Origin: Polymyxa betae
Lineage: Eukaryota > Endomyxa > Phytomyxea > Plasmodiophorida > Plasmodiophoridae
Direction: 5' to 3'
Assembly: GCA_003693705.1 (NCBI GenBank)
Contig: RBZT01000646.1
Span: 31,228 to 95,227 of the forward strand
DNA length: 64,000 nt
The translations under genes were made by a program, and so were the position numbers. This document shows, in pieces, positions 23,370-35,330 of this stretch; within the stretch, counting starts at the first letter, position 1, and the number at the start of each line of letters is the position of its first letter. Under the pieces are notes generated by a model. It had not been told where the DNA came from. It did not search any database and saw only the letters and a program-made list of their open reading frames with translations.

Positions 23370-26300
23370 TTGGCTGTTCCCATGAATGGGGCGGCTGGAG
23401 CCAAGGCCGCCGCCACGGCTGCAGCGACGGCATCGGTTACAAGAATGAAGGAGAGGCAACAGCGGGCCGTCCTGCAGAGCTCCGTCCATCAGCAGTTGCA
23501 GGCGATGCTGTTGTCGTCGCCCCCGGAAGTGATGTTCGATATCAGTGCGGCAATGAAGGAATTACAGAGGCAAATTCGTGATGGAATGCAGATCAAAGTT
23601 ATCCGGCAGAAGATTTTTGACACGGATGAGCTACAATGGGCAAAACTGTTGCAATTATCGATTGCCACATCCGGTTTGAACGTAGGCCTGAGGCTAACTT
23701 GCAGCAGGATTCAATTGTTGCTAGATATTGACGTGGTGAAAAAGTTCTGTGAGGCCCGAGTAAACTTGAATATAACCGATACTCTGCAAGGAATTCGCTT
23801 CACTTTTTTTCAGGTAACTTTCATTGTGTGACATCACGAGACATTTTTTGTCTGCTGCACAACTATTCATGTTTAGCAGTTTGCTTCTTTTTTACCTTGA
23901 GAGAGTCAATAGCTCTGTTGTTCTTGCACCTGCGGTTTAAGCTGTACTATCTTATGGCTTGGAACGTTCATTAGCTTGGCGTGCTTCTGATGAAATGACT
24001 ATTTCTCACACCGATGCGCTGCAGTTGGCAGGCGCTGCTTTCGACAATCGCCCGAGTCCTGTCGCGCTTGCTGTCATGGGAGAAATCGCTGCTTTTAGCA
24101 ACACTTCGCAAACGCTGGAGTCATTTCGGGTTTTTCTGAGATACACGGACGTGCAGCCGGACGATCTGCAACGACTCGGAACTCGGATTGTTTCCGGATC
24201 GCTCTATCCGATTGTTGTATCGATTCAAGTAAGCGATCACATTCTTGTGCACCATTTCTTATTCAATGAAGCTGGCGGATGTTTTCTATCGAGCTGGAGC
24301 GAAGATCATTTCAAGACGTGAACAACTGGAGCAAGTGGGATCGTTTTTTACGGATCTGGCTCTACAGTTGTTGAACAGCCTTGGCTCGGATCATATTGCG
24401 GCTTTGGCCTTGGAAGCGCGCAACGAACAAGGTATCAGTGCAGTAGATGCCGCCTTGGCGACAAACAACATGAACTTCATGGTAAATTCAATTCCATCGT
24501 TTCTATTTGAGCATAATTTGTTGCTTTGTAGACTGATCTACAAGTGTTTCGTATTGTTTCCAACATCTGGACCAGCTCCGATTATCTGGGCCAGACCGTA
24601 ATGGTCGAGCCAGGCCAGAGAGGAAATCGACCGCCTTTACATCGACTTTTGGTCATGTATCCAATGCAGTTCTTTCGCCTAAATAAAGCCAAGGTAGCAT
24701 CATATGGATTACTCGAGTCTGAGGCTGTCAAAATTTGCACTTTGTTTTCATGCAAATTCTGCCTTAACATAGATCTCAGTTTATTCTTCGAACCGTCGGC
24801 TTCGTGTCCTTCTTGGTGTCTCTTTCCGCGACAATGTTAACTCGGCCGCAGACTGACGTATACACAATCTATGTGTTGACTTCTTACGCTGATCTCTGTC
24901 TTAGGAATCAATCACATGGCTTGAGGTGCAGACCTGGGTAGCAGGAATCGGCTTCATTATTAGCGAAATAAGCGAGATGTCGCGCCTTGGACTTCTCAAA
25001 TACTCCAGTTCTGGCTGGAACCAGATAGACGTCACAGCTTGGAGTTGCTTGACAATTGCGGCAGTTTGGAGAATAATCTGTTTCGCCACACTATCAGGCC
25101 CTGCCATATATCAGCAATCAGTATGGAAGGGATGGATCCGTTGCCAGTTTGGCATTGATAAGTGATTAGGTCTACGATGGGCTCATGTCGTTCATTGTCG
25201 TCATTTTGTGGGTACGGCTGACTCGTGCCTTCGCCATTAATTCGTCACTGGGCATTTTGACTAGAATGCTGAACCAGTTTGCAAGAGATATTTTCGTCTT
25301 CAGCTTATTGCTTTCTGTCATTATTGTCGGGTAATTGCATTGAAATTTGGTTTTCTTCATCATGTTAATTGCTCTGGGGAGTTGTTATTTCCTGTTGAAA
25401 TGTTATCCAATTTCTTCCTTACCGATGAGCGATCAATTTCTGGCTCTGCAGTGTTGAGCGAAACGTTCAGGTTCGGCATCGCCTTATGTGCAGTGGTGGG
25501 GGATGAAATCGAAGGATATCATTCAGTAGGCGGGTCACTGTTCACATTGTACCAGTCTGCTTTGGGTCAGTTTGATTTCTCGCCATTCCAGACTTTGGAT
25601 ACCGGAAAACGATTTGTTGCCCAAACGCTTCTTGGCGTTTTTCTTCTGGTTTCGATCGGTATGTTAGAACGAACTGACAGTGAAGTGCTTTGATAAAATT
25701 GATCATCAGTGGTGCTTGTCAACTTACTCGTTGCAATGATGGTCAGTAACTTCTCCCTCTCTTTTCGAAACTCATCAATTTCGTTCAGGCGGATACTTAC
25801 ACGAAAGTTCAAGATCGAAGCCAAAAGGAGTTCCTCTGTGGGTGGTCAGAGCTGACCTGGGAGATTCATCAAGAAACTAATACTTTACCGCCTCCATTTA
25901 ACCTGATTGTGTACGCTTTGGCTCTACCATACATCTTGCTACGAAGCTGTCAAGATTATGTAAGTAGAGCCTCCTTCATTATTTTCTTGGCTATTAGGGA
26001 TGGCTTGTGGAAAGAGATAACTGATGTGTTGACGCATTCTGTTAGGCCAATGAGATTTCGAAAAAACCAGCTCCAAAAATGACATCGGTTCGTGGCAAAC
26101 CATTACCTGCTATTATCGAACAGCGGCTGTCAATGTCGATGCCGGGAAGTATTGTCGCAATGGAGACTATTTCCCCTGAGTGGATCTGTGGATTTTGTTG
26201 GACCGTAAACGCTCTTCGATCCAGTTATGAAAACCGCATGATGACTGAAAATTGGATCTCCAAGATTGAAGGTTGTTGGATACGCGAGTCCTTATCATCA

Positions 26301-26807
26301 AGCATCATTCGTGCTTCCAGGCTCGGTACCAGACTCTTTGCAGTTTATACCAGAAGGGAGTGTTAGCCTTTGCGTTCAGTGTAAATCTCTGAAGCGTCCA
26401 ATTTCCAGAAGACAAAAGCGTATTGAAAAGGTTAGACGATTGGTTGCTTGCCATTCTCCCTGTTTGAGGATGAAAAATTAGATCTCATTCAGCATATTTA
26501 TGACTGTAATTTGGTTCCCTGCTTCTCTTGTCCTTGTTGGACCACATTTGGTTGAATATTTTCTGAGAACCTCCTTCACCTCAATGAAGCGGGTTGCACT
26601 TCGGCTTAATGCAATCAGACGCAAGGATGAAGTACGTTTCACATTGACTAATCTAAAAATTAAGTCCTGTCTTTGTAGGTAAGAAAAACAGGGTTTGTCG
26701 ATGAACTTCCTCCAGATCGGATAAGATCGACCGAAATAAATGAGCACACAAAAAGATGGGTTTGCTCAGCAATCCAGTCACTCGCTTCAAACGTGCTGGA
26801 GTCATAA
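23370..26807 (+). CDS. TRP-like cation channel with C-terminal CxxC..CxxC module (paralog B)
   Basis: Divergent partner of the gene at 20420-23292. The first exon begins MAVPMNGAAGAKAAATAAATA, an Ala-rich start, then the helical half (SIATSGLNVGL; LNSLGSDHIAALALEARNE; VDAALATNNMNFM). Membrane part: VAGIGFIISEISEMS, VTAWSCLTIAAVWRIICF, FIVVILWVRLTRAFA, DIFVFSLLLSVIIVG. Pore: FGIALCAVVGDEIEGYHS and SLFTLYQSALGQFDF. S6 and TRP box: VVLVNLLVAMMADTYTKVQD. Then LPPPFNLIVYALALPYILL, the cysteine module WICGFC ... LCVQC, an extra hydrophobic helix (FMTVIWFPASLVLV) and a charged tail ending at the TAA at 26805-26807. Exons are separated by 45-60-nt introns; the intron after 23812 is longer or hides a small exon. 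Confidence 0.72.
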
Positions 26808-27167
26808 CAAATAGATATTAATCAGGCAACTTGAATTAAAGATGGAAAGTGGCAATCGGCTCTAATAATCGGCTCTAGGGAATAAGCTATAAATATACAG
26901 TTTCTGAATATATTAGACAGTTCCATCCGAAGTGCTTGTTGAATAGTGTGTTAAATATCATTGCCTGAGCAAATGTGAAATCTGCCTAAAAAAATTGATT
27001 CAGCACTGCAGCATTGAGACCTTTAACGCTGGCATGGAGTTTCCATAGATCCTTTGAAGTTCTGTAGCTTCAGCGTCGCATGGGAATCTTGTCAAATATG
27101 CACGAGAGCGATAGCTCGCCATGTTGTTGATATAACGCTGAGATTTCAGATTCTTTTAGTTTCTAGC
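26808..27167. other. Intergenic region, no gene seen
   Basis: AT-rich DNA between the 3' ends of the channel gene and a small minus-strand gene. A direct repeat AATCGGCTCTA occurs twice in tandem near 26853-26878. Nothing else is supported. Confidence 0.4.
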
Positions 27168-27453
27168 TTATCGAGCCTGGGCGACGTCAAAGGCGAATTT
27201 GTGCAGGACCGTTTCTCCCATAGGTCGCACTTGCCCCGATACAATTCGCGTCAAATATGCATGATGCATCGTCTTTGGGCTGGTCAAGAATCAGACCCAC
27301 AAAGACCATATGAGAACATGGTCCCCATCCAGTTTCGCTAGTTACCATATTTGTACTGCAAAACTTTTGTATTTTACTGCCCAATATATGTTGTAAACAC
27401 TGCTCCATAGATTTGGTTAACTCAACGATTGACGATTGTGGTTGCTTGTTCAT
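27168..27453 (-). CDS. Small hypothetical protein, two exons
   Basis: The last exon is open from about 27279 to the TAA at 27168-27170 and encodes MHHAYLTRIVSGQV and ETVLHKFAFDVAQAR. An upstream open exon starts at an ATG at 27453 (MNKQPQSSIVELTKSM). An intron of about 70 nt between them is likely, but the phase could not be fixed. No family recognised. The two exons look helical and protein-like, so a real gene of about 70 residues is plausible. Confidence 0.35.
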
Positions 27454-27637
27454 TCAGCACGCGCGTGCAAATTGAAATTCGAAGAGATTGATTTCATCGC
27501 TTTGGTCATCTCTTCATTTAAAAATCAATAACAGATGCTGAAGTTTTCCTTGCTCATGGTGCCTCTTGCTTTCAAAATGAAAGCATTTAAAGGCCAAAAC
27601 GTCTGATGGAAACACCATGTAACGATTGCAGAAAGGT

Positions 27638-30600
27638 TTATTGAGATCGTTTGGAACCAGATTGGCCAGTGATCGTTAAAATTGTACGAAACAGGGAATC
27701 AGGGGTCAGGCTGATGGAATCGATTCCTAGTTCAATCAAAGACTTGGCAATTTCAGGGTAATCCGAAGGTGCCTGGCCACATATACCCGAATGGGCATGA
27801 TTGCGCTTTGCACCTTCTACTGCCATCTTGAGCATTCTCTGGACAGCAGGATTTCGCTCATCGAACAAGTCGGCAACCAGTCCAGAATCTCGATCGCATC
27901 CCAAAGTCAATTGAGTCTATCATAAGTTTCAAATTGAATCTGTTCAAGAGAATCGAAGACAGACGAGGTCATTTGAGCCAATAGAGATCCCGTCAAATGA
28001 TTTCAGAAATTCGTCGATCTGGATGACATTGGATGGGATTTCGCACATCATATATATTTTCAGGCCGTTCTGCCCTCTCGCAAGCCCATGCTTCGCCATC
28101 ACTTGAATTACCTAACGTTCATTTTCATCAAGATGAAAGACCAAGTGTTGAATTTTACAAACTTTTTCGGCTTCTTCTGTAGTTCGGACGAAAGGAACCA
28201 TAATGATGACATTAGTCAAACCCATGCTGTTTCGAACACGATTTAACGATTTACATTCTAAAGTGAAACCTAACATGCAAATTACAAAGATTTTGGGAGT
28301 AATCATAGTTAGATCCGACCTTCGACATAGTTTGGATGGGTGTAGCGTGAAGCTCCTCTGAATCCAAGCATCGGGTTCTCTTCTTTCGGTTCAAACGAAT
28401 CTCCACCAATTAGCTTGGCATATCTAAAACATTATCAGATAGGAGTTGAACGAATCAGTGTGTTGACTCGTTTGTTTTGTAATCTGACAGTCGCACCACA
28501 ACCGGTCGTGGATAAAACGCAGCTGCGATTGTACCAATTCCTTCTGACAGTTGTCGGACCATATAATCAGACCCAGATGTATAGTTCTGAATAATGTTTT
28601 TGATCGTGCTCAGATCCTTTGGATTGCTAACACGCTCAGGATGAATGAGAGCCATTGGATGAATCTATTCAACGTTAAACGAACCTAAACAAGAGAAAAA
28701 AAACACCTTGATGTATTCGCTGATGATGAATTCCATCCGAGCTAGCCCAACTCCATCACAGGGAAGAAACGATAAGCCAAATGCCAAATCGGGATTGCCA
28801 AAATTGATCATCATCTTGGTGCTGGGCCTTGTAATCGCGGCCAGGTCAACCGTTTCGACGGTGAATGGAACTTTCCCATCAAACACATAGCCTATATGAA
28901 ATTAAACAAAGCACAATGGAACGCACATAACAGATGGGATCGACATACCGATCTCTCCTTGACAGCAAGAGACCGTAACTATAGAGCCTTCTTTGCAATT
29001 TGATAGTGCATTGTCTGTGCCAACTATAGCTGGGATTCCAAGTTCTCTAGCGACAATCGCGGCATGGCAGGTCCTGCCGCCGCGATTCGTCACGATTCCA
29101 ACAGCCATCTTCATCACTGGTTCCCAATCAGGCGTCTACAAGCTCATGTGAAGGAAGGTTTCATAGCTGGCATTTCTTAACTGTTGTATCTGCGATCAGA
29201 ATGTCTCCTAAACAACTAGTAAGGGTTTGTTGAGTAATCCAGAATCCTGCCAACCTGCTCTGAATTGACCTAGATCGACGGCATTGTGGATTAGACGAGC
29301 AATGCCCGTTGAAACCTTCGTCCCTACTGCTCGGCCAATGGCCAATACATTTTGTTTTGGAGGTCCTTATATCAGCGTAACTGCTACGTTAATCGATGGA
29401 AGATATCACTACCTTCAATGGTATACTGCTCATACGTGTTGAGTTTCTTCTGAGAAACGACAGTTTCTGGACGAGCTTGGACGATGTAAAGGCTGTGGTC
29501 GACCCCGTCTTCAAAATTTGAGAAATACGTTGCAGCATTTCAGGTCCATCAATCATCTCTTACCCAAAGCCCATTCGATATCCATTGGGCAAAATGACCC
29601 GCCTCTGGAGTAATGGTCTTCGATTTTGATAGCACAGTCAGCAAGCTCCAAAACCTGATAAATTTCATTCAGAATCATTTTTTGGTAGGACTGTAGCGTC
29701 AACCTGAGCATCATTTAAGCAGAATAACTTTCGCTTAGCAGCCGGAGTCGGGAAATTTTTGGTGGGCTCTCTGCCGGTGCTGAACACCATGGTCATTTGT
29801 TTTCGCCCAGCGCTCCTTCGCAAGACGCAACGGAATCCCTTCTTGAACGTCGGTTTATGAACGTAATATTCATCGGGATCGACGGTTCCTTGAACGACCT
29901 GAAGCCTTAAGTGCAGTGACAAAATCCTAAAAACATTACATTTTCGCCGAGGCCAAATGCCCCGGTGATGAAAACGGCATCCTTGTATCCAGTCTCGGTG
30001 TCAATTGAGAACATCACACCAGAGCAGGCGAGATCTGATCGGACCATTTTCATGATGCCGATCGAAAGAAACACCTAGTGGAGCACGATCAACAACCGGG
30101 AATCCAAGATTTGCATCCCAGCAGAACTTTGAAATGGTCGAATCCTTGGTCGATTCGATACGATATCGCACGATCCGTAAACAAGGAAGCCATACAGCTA
30201 GCAAAGCAAGATTATTCGATATTTGTTTGTTCCAAAACGAGTAACCGTTTGATGGCGTCAAGCAGCTGGGTTTCACCTTCTATGTTCAGATATGTGTCGT
30301 GCTGCCCACTTTACAGAACGTCAAAGAACAAGCAATCAAATCCGACAATGTTTACGCGAACGACGCTGTGGGGAGATCTTCAGCAGTAGCTGATGAGCGT
30401 ACAGCAACCGAGATGCAATGATCATCTATAAATGTGAATCAGAAGAGGCGAATCAGTGATGAAAACAATTTCACTTCGCCCTTCTGAGTACTCGTCGTTC
30501 AATTTACGATATGCCTCAATGATTTCTTGCGTATGATCTGGCGTAAGACCAGCCTTATAGACGGTATCTCGACAAACTCGACCGGCGATCGCCAACCTCT

Positions 30601-30973
30601 TGACAAAATCAGGCGAAGACTTATCGAGTGGATCAAGAGTCTCATGCAGCAGGGCGAGATTCTTCTCCGTTAATCCCGCTTTAAAAGCCGCTATCGTGAC
30701 CGCAAACCTAGAGCCAGGTCACTAAATCCTCCAAGGTATCGCTCTGACAAACCCGTTTGGAATTCGAACTCCAACCTTTCTTAGGTCCTTGTACATCTCA
30801 CCTAACGAAGCGTTCTTTCCTCCTACTAAAGCTACATCCTTCATGGATAGGTCCTCGAAAAAGATAACCGCCGCTGCGGCAGAGAATCAGGAAGGAATTC
30901 ATCAAACGTGTCGACACCTACGTTCTGCGCGTTCGGCTCTGGCTCTCGACATGGTTTCCGATCGTGAACTCAT
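27638..30973 (-). CDS. ppsA: Phosphoenolpyruvate synthase (pyruvate, water dikinase)
   Basis: Multi-exon gene; exon 1 is 30922-30973 and its intron 30874-30921 (48 nt). The N-terminal ATP-grasp part begins [20 protein letters not shown] followed by ASLGEM, the PpsA signature. The swivelling domain carries the phospho-histidine motif [20 protein letters not shown]. The PEP/pyruvate-binding TIM barrel shows [37 protein letters not shown] and [14 protein letters not shown]. Order and spacing follow bacterial PEP synthase rather than plant-type PPDK. It converts pyruvate, ATP and water to PEP, AMP and phosphate, feeding gluconeogenesis. Such genes are patchy in eukaryotes and probably came from bacteria, but the many host-like introns say the transfer is old. 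No mitochondrial presequence is evident ([17 protein letters not shown] is basic, so it cannot be excluded). Confidence 0.92.
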
Positions 30974-31847
30974 TTCTCGTGCTGGAAAAAAATAGCGAAT
31001 TTCAAGGTGCGGCTTATGAATGCCGATTTCGGTCATGCTAGATAATTCGCTGGCACCAGTCGGCCAGAAACTGAAGGCGGACTGTTCAATGACGCTCTCT
31101 CCTTGAGCGGCTCAAGTCTATACAGTCTTGGAATAACAGTTCATACAGATCAAAGTAAGAAGCGGATTGGCTCTCTTAGACTATGGCGCCGCCATGAGCC
31201 TATCATCAATGATAACCCACAATCTACTACAAATCCTGCATGAGTGTATAGGTCATAGCAACTATATCCTTCGTCATTTGCCAATATCTCATCTCTGTAT
31301 CCTTCGTATCACGTATCTTGTGAAAGCGTTGGACCGTGTCAAAGGTCAACAGCATTGATAAAGCCAGAATGCAGGTGTAGAGTACAATTTGGCGCTTTTT
31401 AAGAAAATCACGGAGCCAGGAACTCTATTCCAAATAAGAAGACGGTCAATGGACGCATCCTTCTGATTGAATTATCATCGATGAGTTATGGAGCAATCAT
31501 GTTCATAGAAGTATTAATTGATAAGATATTATACATGGAATGGTCGTCTTAAGCTGATGATACCGAAAACCCAGCAAAATACATAGATCGGTTGGCAAAG
31601 ATTGGCTGAGAGAATTTTCGATCCCACAACTCCAAATCAAAAACGATTTAAGTTGATTCTGCTCTCACGGTTTCAGAAGAGGCGCACTGCTCGGACCTTT
31701 GCAGCCCTAGACGCGATGGATAACAGCAATTCGAGGAAAGGAGGCACGACGTTCGACAGAGACGGTAAGGGTTTGAGAGCCATTGTCGGCTATGTGCTAA
31801 GATCCTGTACGATAGGCGGGTTTCAACAGCATAATGCTGGTGATGAT
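30974..31847. other. Divergent intergenic region between ppsA and HIG1 gene
   Basis: About 870 bp with no credible coding exon. A long frame on the plus strand (31602-31847) runs into the HIG1 gene but reads as basic low-similarity sequence upstream of a good ATG at 31848, so I treat it as 5' UTR or promoter. Promoters for both flanking genes should lie here. Confidence 0.4.
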
Positions 31848-32142
31848 ATGGAGTCGTTGTGGGTGAAGCTGGCCAAAGGCGGCGTCGCGACTGCCGGCGT
31901 GATACTAACCGGTGGCGTGGTGATTGCTGGCCTTGTATCTATGGCCCGAGGAAATGCTCGGCAGTCTGCGACTTCGATGGGTCTTCGAGTCGCCGCTCAA
32001 GGTATGGCAACCATGAAAACTCTTGACAGGAAATTTCTGATATGTTTTGACTATAGGAGCGACAATCGCAGGCTTATTGGGATACGCTTTGTACGAAACA
32101 AGCCGATCTGCAGAAGGAAAGAGTTCGGATTCGAATCATTGA
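31848..32142 (+). CDS. HIG1 domain mitochondrial inner-membrane protein
   Basis: Two exons, 31848-32001 and 32057-32142, with a 55-nt intron, give 79 residues. The protein is a single HIG_1_N unit: two transmembrane helices (VATAGVILTGGVVIAGLVS and ATIAGLLGYALYET) flank the conserved loop ARGNARQSATSMGLRVAAQG, with the invariant RVAAQG. HIG1 proteins associate with respiratory complexes III and IV and affect supercomplex assembly or hypoxia response in the inner mitochondrial membrane. Length is typical of the short HIGD1 type. The start was set at the ATG just before the domain rather than at upstream in-frame codons. Confidence 0.88.
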
Positions 32143-32789
32143 TGCATTGCTGGGTCTTATCCCTACCAAAATGTCAAAAGTATTTGGTCATCTTTCCATT
32201 GTCGTTGAGTGGCCATTATTGCTTAAAAATAGACAATTGATGGGTCTAACGTCTTCACGGATTCGAATTTTCAGCCTTAAAAAAGCAGAAAAATTTCACC
32301 GGTTTTGCCAACAATACGCCGCGAATCGGTTTCTGGAGAACAGACGCAAGATCTATTTTTTGGTTTCAACTACACTCCAGGAATCAACATATCTTGCTGA
32401 AGTCTTTCGATAACACATTCTGGTAGGTTTGAGATTATCCCACTACCGAATGATGGACTAGATTTCTAAATAGATTAGATTTCTGATGCACTCAAGAAAG
32501 CCGGGACTGAATTCTTTGTTAAAAACCGCTCAATGATACCCAGAGAAACTGGTTTTCAGAATTTGAGTTATACAGAAAAATATGTTATCTGAAGTAGAGA
32601 TCCGTTCCAAGAGCACTCTGCCAACACGCTTCGATTTGCGAGAATCAATACAGCAACGATGGGATATTAACAGCAATTCAGCCAAATACATATGCAGACG
32701 ACAGCTTTGAGCAATGGCAAAGAGCATTGTGTATTTGCTGAATTAGTATGAAAATTCAGAAACTTTTCGCATAGGTTAGGGGTATCGTC
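32143..32789. other. Intergenic region, no gene seen
   Basis: AT-rich, without a convincing frame on either strand. It holds the HIG1 3' UTR and the eS25 upstream region. Confidence 0.45.
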
Positions 32790-32800
32790 TATATATAAAG
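32790..32800 (+). promoter_or_regulatory. TATA box of the eS25 gene
   Basis: TATATATAAAG lies 68 nt before the eS25 ATG. The spacing leaves room for a 5' UTR of about 40 nt. A similar box stands before eIF1A, supporting TATA use for translation genes in this genome. Confidence 0.6.
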
Positions 32801-32867
32801 AGCGTAGCCCAGGATTCAAGTCCGTCACGGAGTCCGACTTCATCGTCTCGAATCAGTCTTTGTAAGG

Positions 32868-33191
32868 ATGCCGCCCAAGACCGAGCAGAAGTCGAAGGCT
32901 GCCAAGCTTTTGGCCGCTCAATCGTCGTCCCGATCGAAGCAGAAGAAGAAGAAGTGGTCCAAGGGCAAGGTCAAGGAGAAGAAGGACAACGCCGTCATCT
33001 TCGATGCCGCCCTCTATGAAAAGTTTGTCAAGGAGGTCCCTAAGATGAAGATGATCACCGTCAGCCAGGTCAGCGAACGTCTTCACGTCAGCGGCAGCCT
33101 GTGTCGCCGGGGTCTGGAGATCTTGGAGAAGGACGGTCAGATCATCCCGATCGCCAAGCACTCTTCCCAGCGTATTTACACCCGAGCCTAA
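32868..33191 (+). CDS. RPS25: Ribosomal protein eS25
   Basis: Intronless gene of 107 codons. The basic lysine-rich N-terminus (SRSKQKKKKWSKGKVKEKKD) is followed by the eS25 winged-helix core: AALYEKFVKEVP, ITVSQVSERLHVSGSLCRRG and LEILEKDGQI, ending KHSSQRIYTRA. It is a small-subunit protein near the E site, used by many IRES elements. Its ATG is preceded by a good TATA box. Codon use is strongly biased to G/C third positions, as expected for high expression. Confidence 0.97.
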   Translation: MPPKTEQKSKAAKLLAAQSSSRSKQKKKKWSKGKVKEKKDNAVIFDAALYEKFVKEVPKMKMITVSQVSERLHVSGSLCRRGLEILEKDGQIIPIAKHSSQRIYTRA

Positions 33192-33289
33192 ATTACATAT
33201 AAAGCTGCCAAGACCAATTTGTAATCTATATTTGATTCAATTGCTTTGCTCCAAAGCAAGAGAAACTCTTGTCGGTTTTTTGCCATTTC

Positions 33290-33652
33290 TTAATCATTAA
33301 CGGCGGTTTTATTTGAAGTGTTGCCGTTATTGATCGCTTGATGGGTATTTATCCACGACACGCTGAATTGCTTGATGCTGCAGAAAACGATAACTCGGTC
33401 TGAGCCGGAATTTACTTCGACCATCGAGAAGCAATTGCTTTTTCTATCCAACATGAAAGTTCTGATTTTATCACAACTATTGGAAGGTAGAAAAGCTTGC
33501 AGGCCGGATATATAGATGGTTAAAACAACATCGCTTGGCTTCATAAATTGGCAACATCCCAAGAATAAGATGGGGTAGCGACATCGCCTCAGAAGCGAAT
33601 ATTTGGAGCACTTCAAACGAAAATATCGTTTAAAACACGAATGAAATGACAA
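33290..33652 (-). CDS. Possible small hypothetical protein
   Basis: A 120-codon minus-strand frame convergent with eS25. It reads KPSDVVLTIYISGLQAFLP and CFSMVEVNSGSDRVIVFC, mixed hydrophobic sequence with a polar Asn-rich end. No family match, no intron and no clear promoter. It may be a chance frame in AT-rich DNA. Confidence 0.2.
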   Translation of the reverse strand: MSFHSCFKRYFRLKCSKYSLLRRCRYPILFLGCCQFMKPSDVVLTIYISGLQAFLPSNSCDKIRTFMLDRKSNCFSMVEVNSGSDRVIVFCSIKQFSVSWINTHQAINNGNTSNKTAVND

Positions 33653-33903
33653 TTTCTAAAAGTGTTCTGAATACTGTAAATAATCTCAAGGAGAGTAAAT
33701 GGCCAATAAACATTGATTTTATAAATTCAGGTCAAGGGATAACATGTTGAAATCCGTCGACTGAAATGCCCCCTATGGAATAGACAAATAATGATTGAGT
33801 GAAAACCTGTACAAAGTTATGTCTCGAGAACGCCTGACAAAGTTTCATGAACTGCATCTAGTTGAATGGAATGCTGCAGATCGCCTGAATTTGAGAATTT
33901 CTG

Positions 33904-33913
33904 GCATATAAGG
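33904..33913 (+). promoter_or_regulatory. TATA box of the eIF1A gene
   Basis: GCATATAAGG lies about 86-95 nt before the eIF1A ATG, followed by a GC-rich leader, mirroring the eS25 promoter layout. Confidence 0.5.
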
Positions 33914-33998
33914 GGCGCGGCCTCTTCCGGACTGCGCCCTCATCTAGAATTATTAGAGAGCCAGGGCAGATTTCTATCGCTTGGCACGCGCTCTCATC

Positions 33999-34406
33999 AT
34001 GCCGAAGAACAAAGGCAAGGGCGGCAAGAACCGCAGGCGTGGGAAGAACGAGAGCGAAGAGAAACGCGAATTGACTGTCAAAACTGACGACCAGGAGTAT
34101 GGCCAGGTTGTTCGCATGTTGGGGAACGGCCGTCTCGAGGCGAACTGTTTTGATGGCAAGCTGCGTTTGTGTCATATTCGGGGCAAGATGCGAAAGCGTG
34201 TCTGGGTGAATCAGGGCGACATCATTCTGATCGGGTTGCGTGATTTCCAGGATGGCAAGGCTGATTGCATTCTCAAGTATACCAGCGACGAAGCTCGTGC
34301 TCTGAAGAACATGGGCGAACTTCCCGATAATGCCCGAATCAACGAAACCACCGGGTTGGGCTCCGATGATGAAGAAGAAGTTAACTTCGTTTTCGACGAG
34401 ATCTAA
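33999..34406 (+). CDS. EIF1A: Translation initiation factor eIF1A
   Basis: Intronless, 135 codons from [17 protein letters not shown]. The basic N-terminal tail, OB-fold core ([40 protein letters not shown]) and acidic C-terminal tail ([15 protein letters not shown]) are complete and match eIF1A from many eukaryotes. It promotes scanning and start-site choice on the 40S subunit. An upstream in-frame ATG six codons earlier (MARALI) is possible, but MPKNKGKGG is the conserved family start. Confidence 0.97.
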   Translation: MPKNKGKGGKNRRRGKNESEEKRELTVKTDDQEYGQVVRMLGNGRLEANCFDGKLRLCHIRGKMRKRVWVNQGDIILIGLRDFQDGKADCILKYTSDEARALKNMGELPDNARINETTGLGSDDEEEVNFVFDEI

Positions 34407-34610
34407 GCGAGGTCAAGTCTGGTGTCGCCTAAGACTCCGGGAGTCAGCTTATGTGATTTATAGAGCCATTATCTCTCTTTATTTCCATACTAAAGTCTAA
34501 ATTAGGTCATATTTCGCTTTTGATCTCTTTGTGTGGTATTGTTCAGAAATCGAGTGAGTTTTTATTGCCAATTCAAGGCTTTCGCATTTTTGAAGGGATG
34601 GTCGCTGCGC

Positions 34611-35054
34611 TTATCTGGTAGTACTGACAAACTTCCAGACAGCAACGCCAAGCATACAAAGAATTATCAAGGCGCAGACAACCAGAACGACGAACACCAT
34701 TTTGCGATTTTCCGCGCTGCTGAAGTCACTATCATCGTACTTTTTGGATTTCTTTGCTTTGCTGTCCTGTACGGCTTCGTGGATTTGGGTCTGTTTCTCA
34801 TTGAACTTCGGCGCAGGGGTTCTGGAAACTTCCTTGAAACTGGATAATTCATCTTGATTGTTCGATGTGAGCTTAGCACTTGGAGCCGGCGAAGGTGCCG
34901 GTCCAGGGGGTGTCAAATTTCCTTGCTGGACAGTTGGCGGCTCCGAACGTTGGCTTCGAAATTGCGCCAAAAGCGGATTGCCTGCTTGCTGACAAAGCAC
35001 GTCTCTCGGCAGAAACAGCAACAACAGGCCTGCCAACCGTAGCAGAGGCGGCAT
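34611..35054 (-). CDS. Type I single-pass membrane protein, unknown function
   Basis: Single exon, 147 codons. An N-terminal signal peptide (LLRLAGLLLLFLPRDVLC) is followed by a Gln/Pro/Ser-rich ectodomain (TPPGPAPSPAPSAK), a charged juxtamembrane stretch and a strong transmembrane helix (MVFVVLVVCALIILCMLGVA), with a short cytosolic tail (WKFVSTTR). No domain recognised. It is convergent with eIF1A and divergent from the next gene. Confidence 0.65.
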   Translation of the reverse strand: MPPLLRLAGLLLLFLPRDVLCQQAGNPLLAQFRSQRSEPPTVQQGNLTPPGPAPSPAPSAKLTSNNQDELSSFKEVSRTPAPKFNEKQTQIHEAVQDSKAKKSKKYDDSDFSSAENRKMVFVVLVVCALIILCMLGVAVWKFVSTTR

Positions 35055-35330
35055 ACCGGTGCCTCAAAGAATTCGGAACTGCCGAAACCATGCTTCTGCT
35101 TCCGAAATGGGAAGTGGCGTGACTCAACTTCGCCTTGTTCGCCCGGCTTGCTATTGGGACCTAACTTTTCCTTTGAAGGTTCCTTACAGTCTCGCTAGGT
35201 AGAAGCCAACGAGAGTGTAGGCCATAACACTCTATAGCTGCTGTTGCAAGGTGTAACGTAACACCAGTCATGGAAAACGAGGGCAACGTGGGCGACCTCT
35301 TGATGGTCATTATTGTTTTAGAGGTTGACA

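Noticed and set aside
27054..27341. 95-codon plus-strand frame beside ppsA
   Set aside because: Overlaps better-supported minus-strand exons and has no recognisable features.
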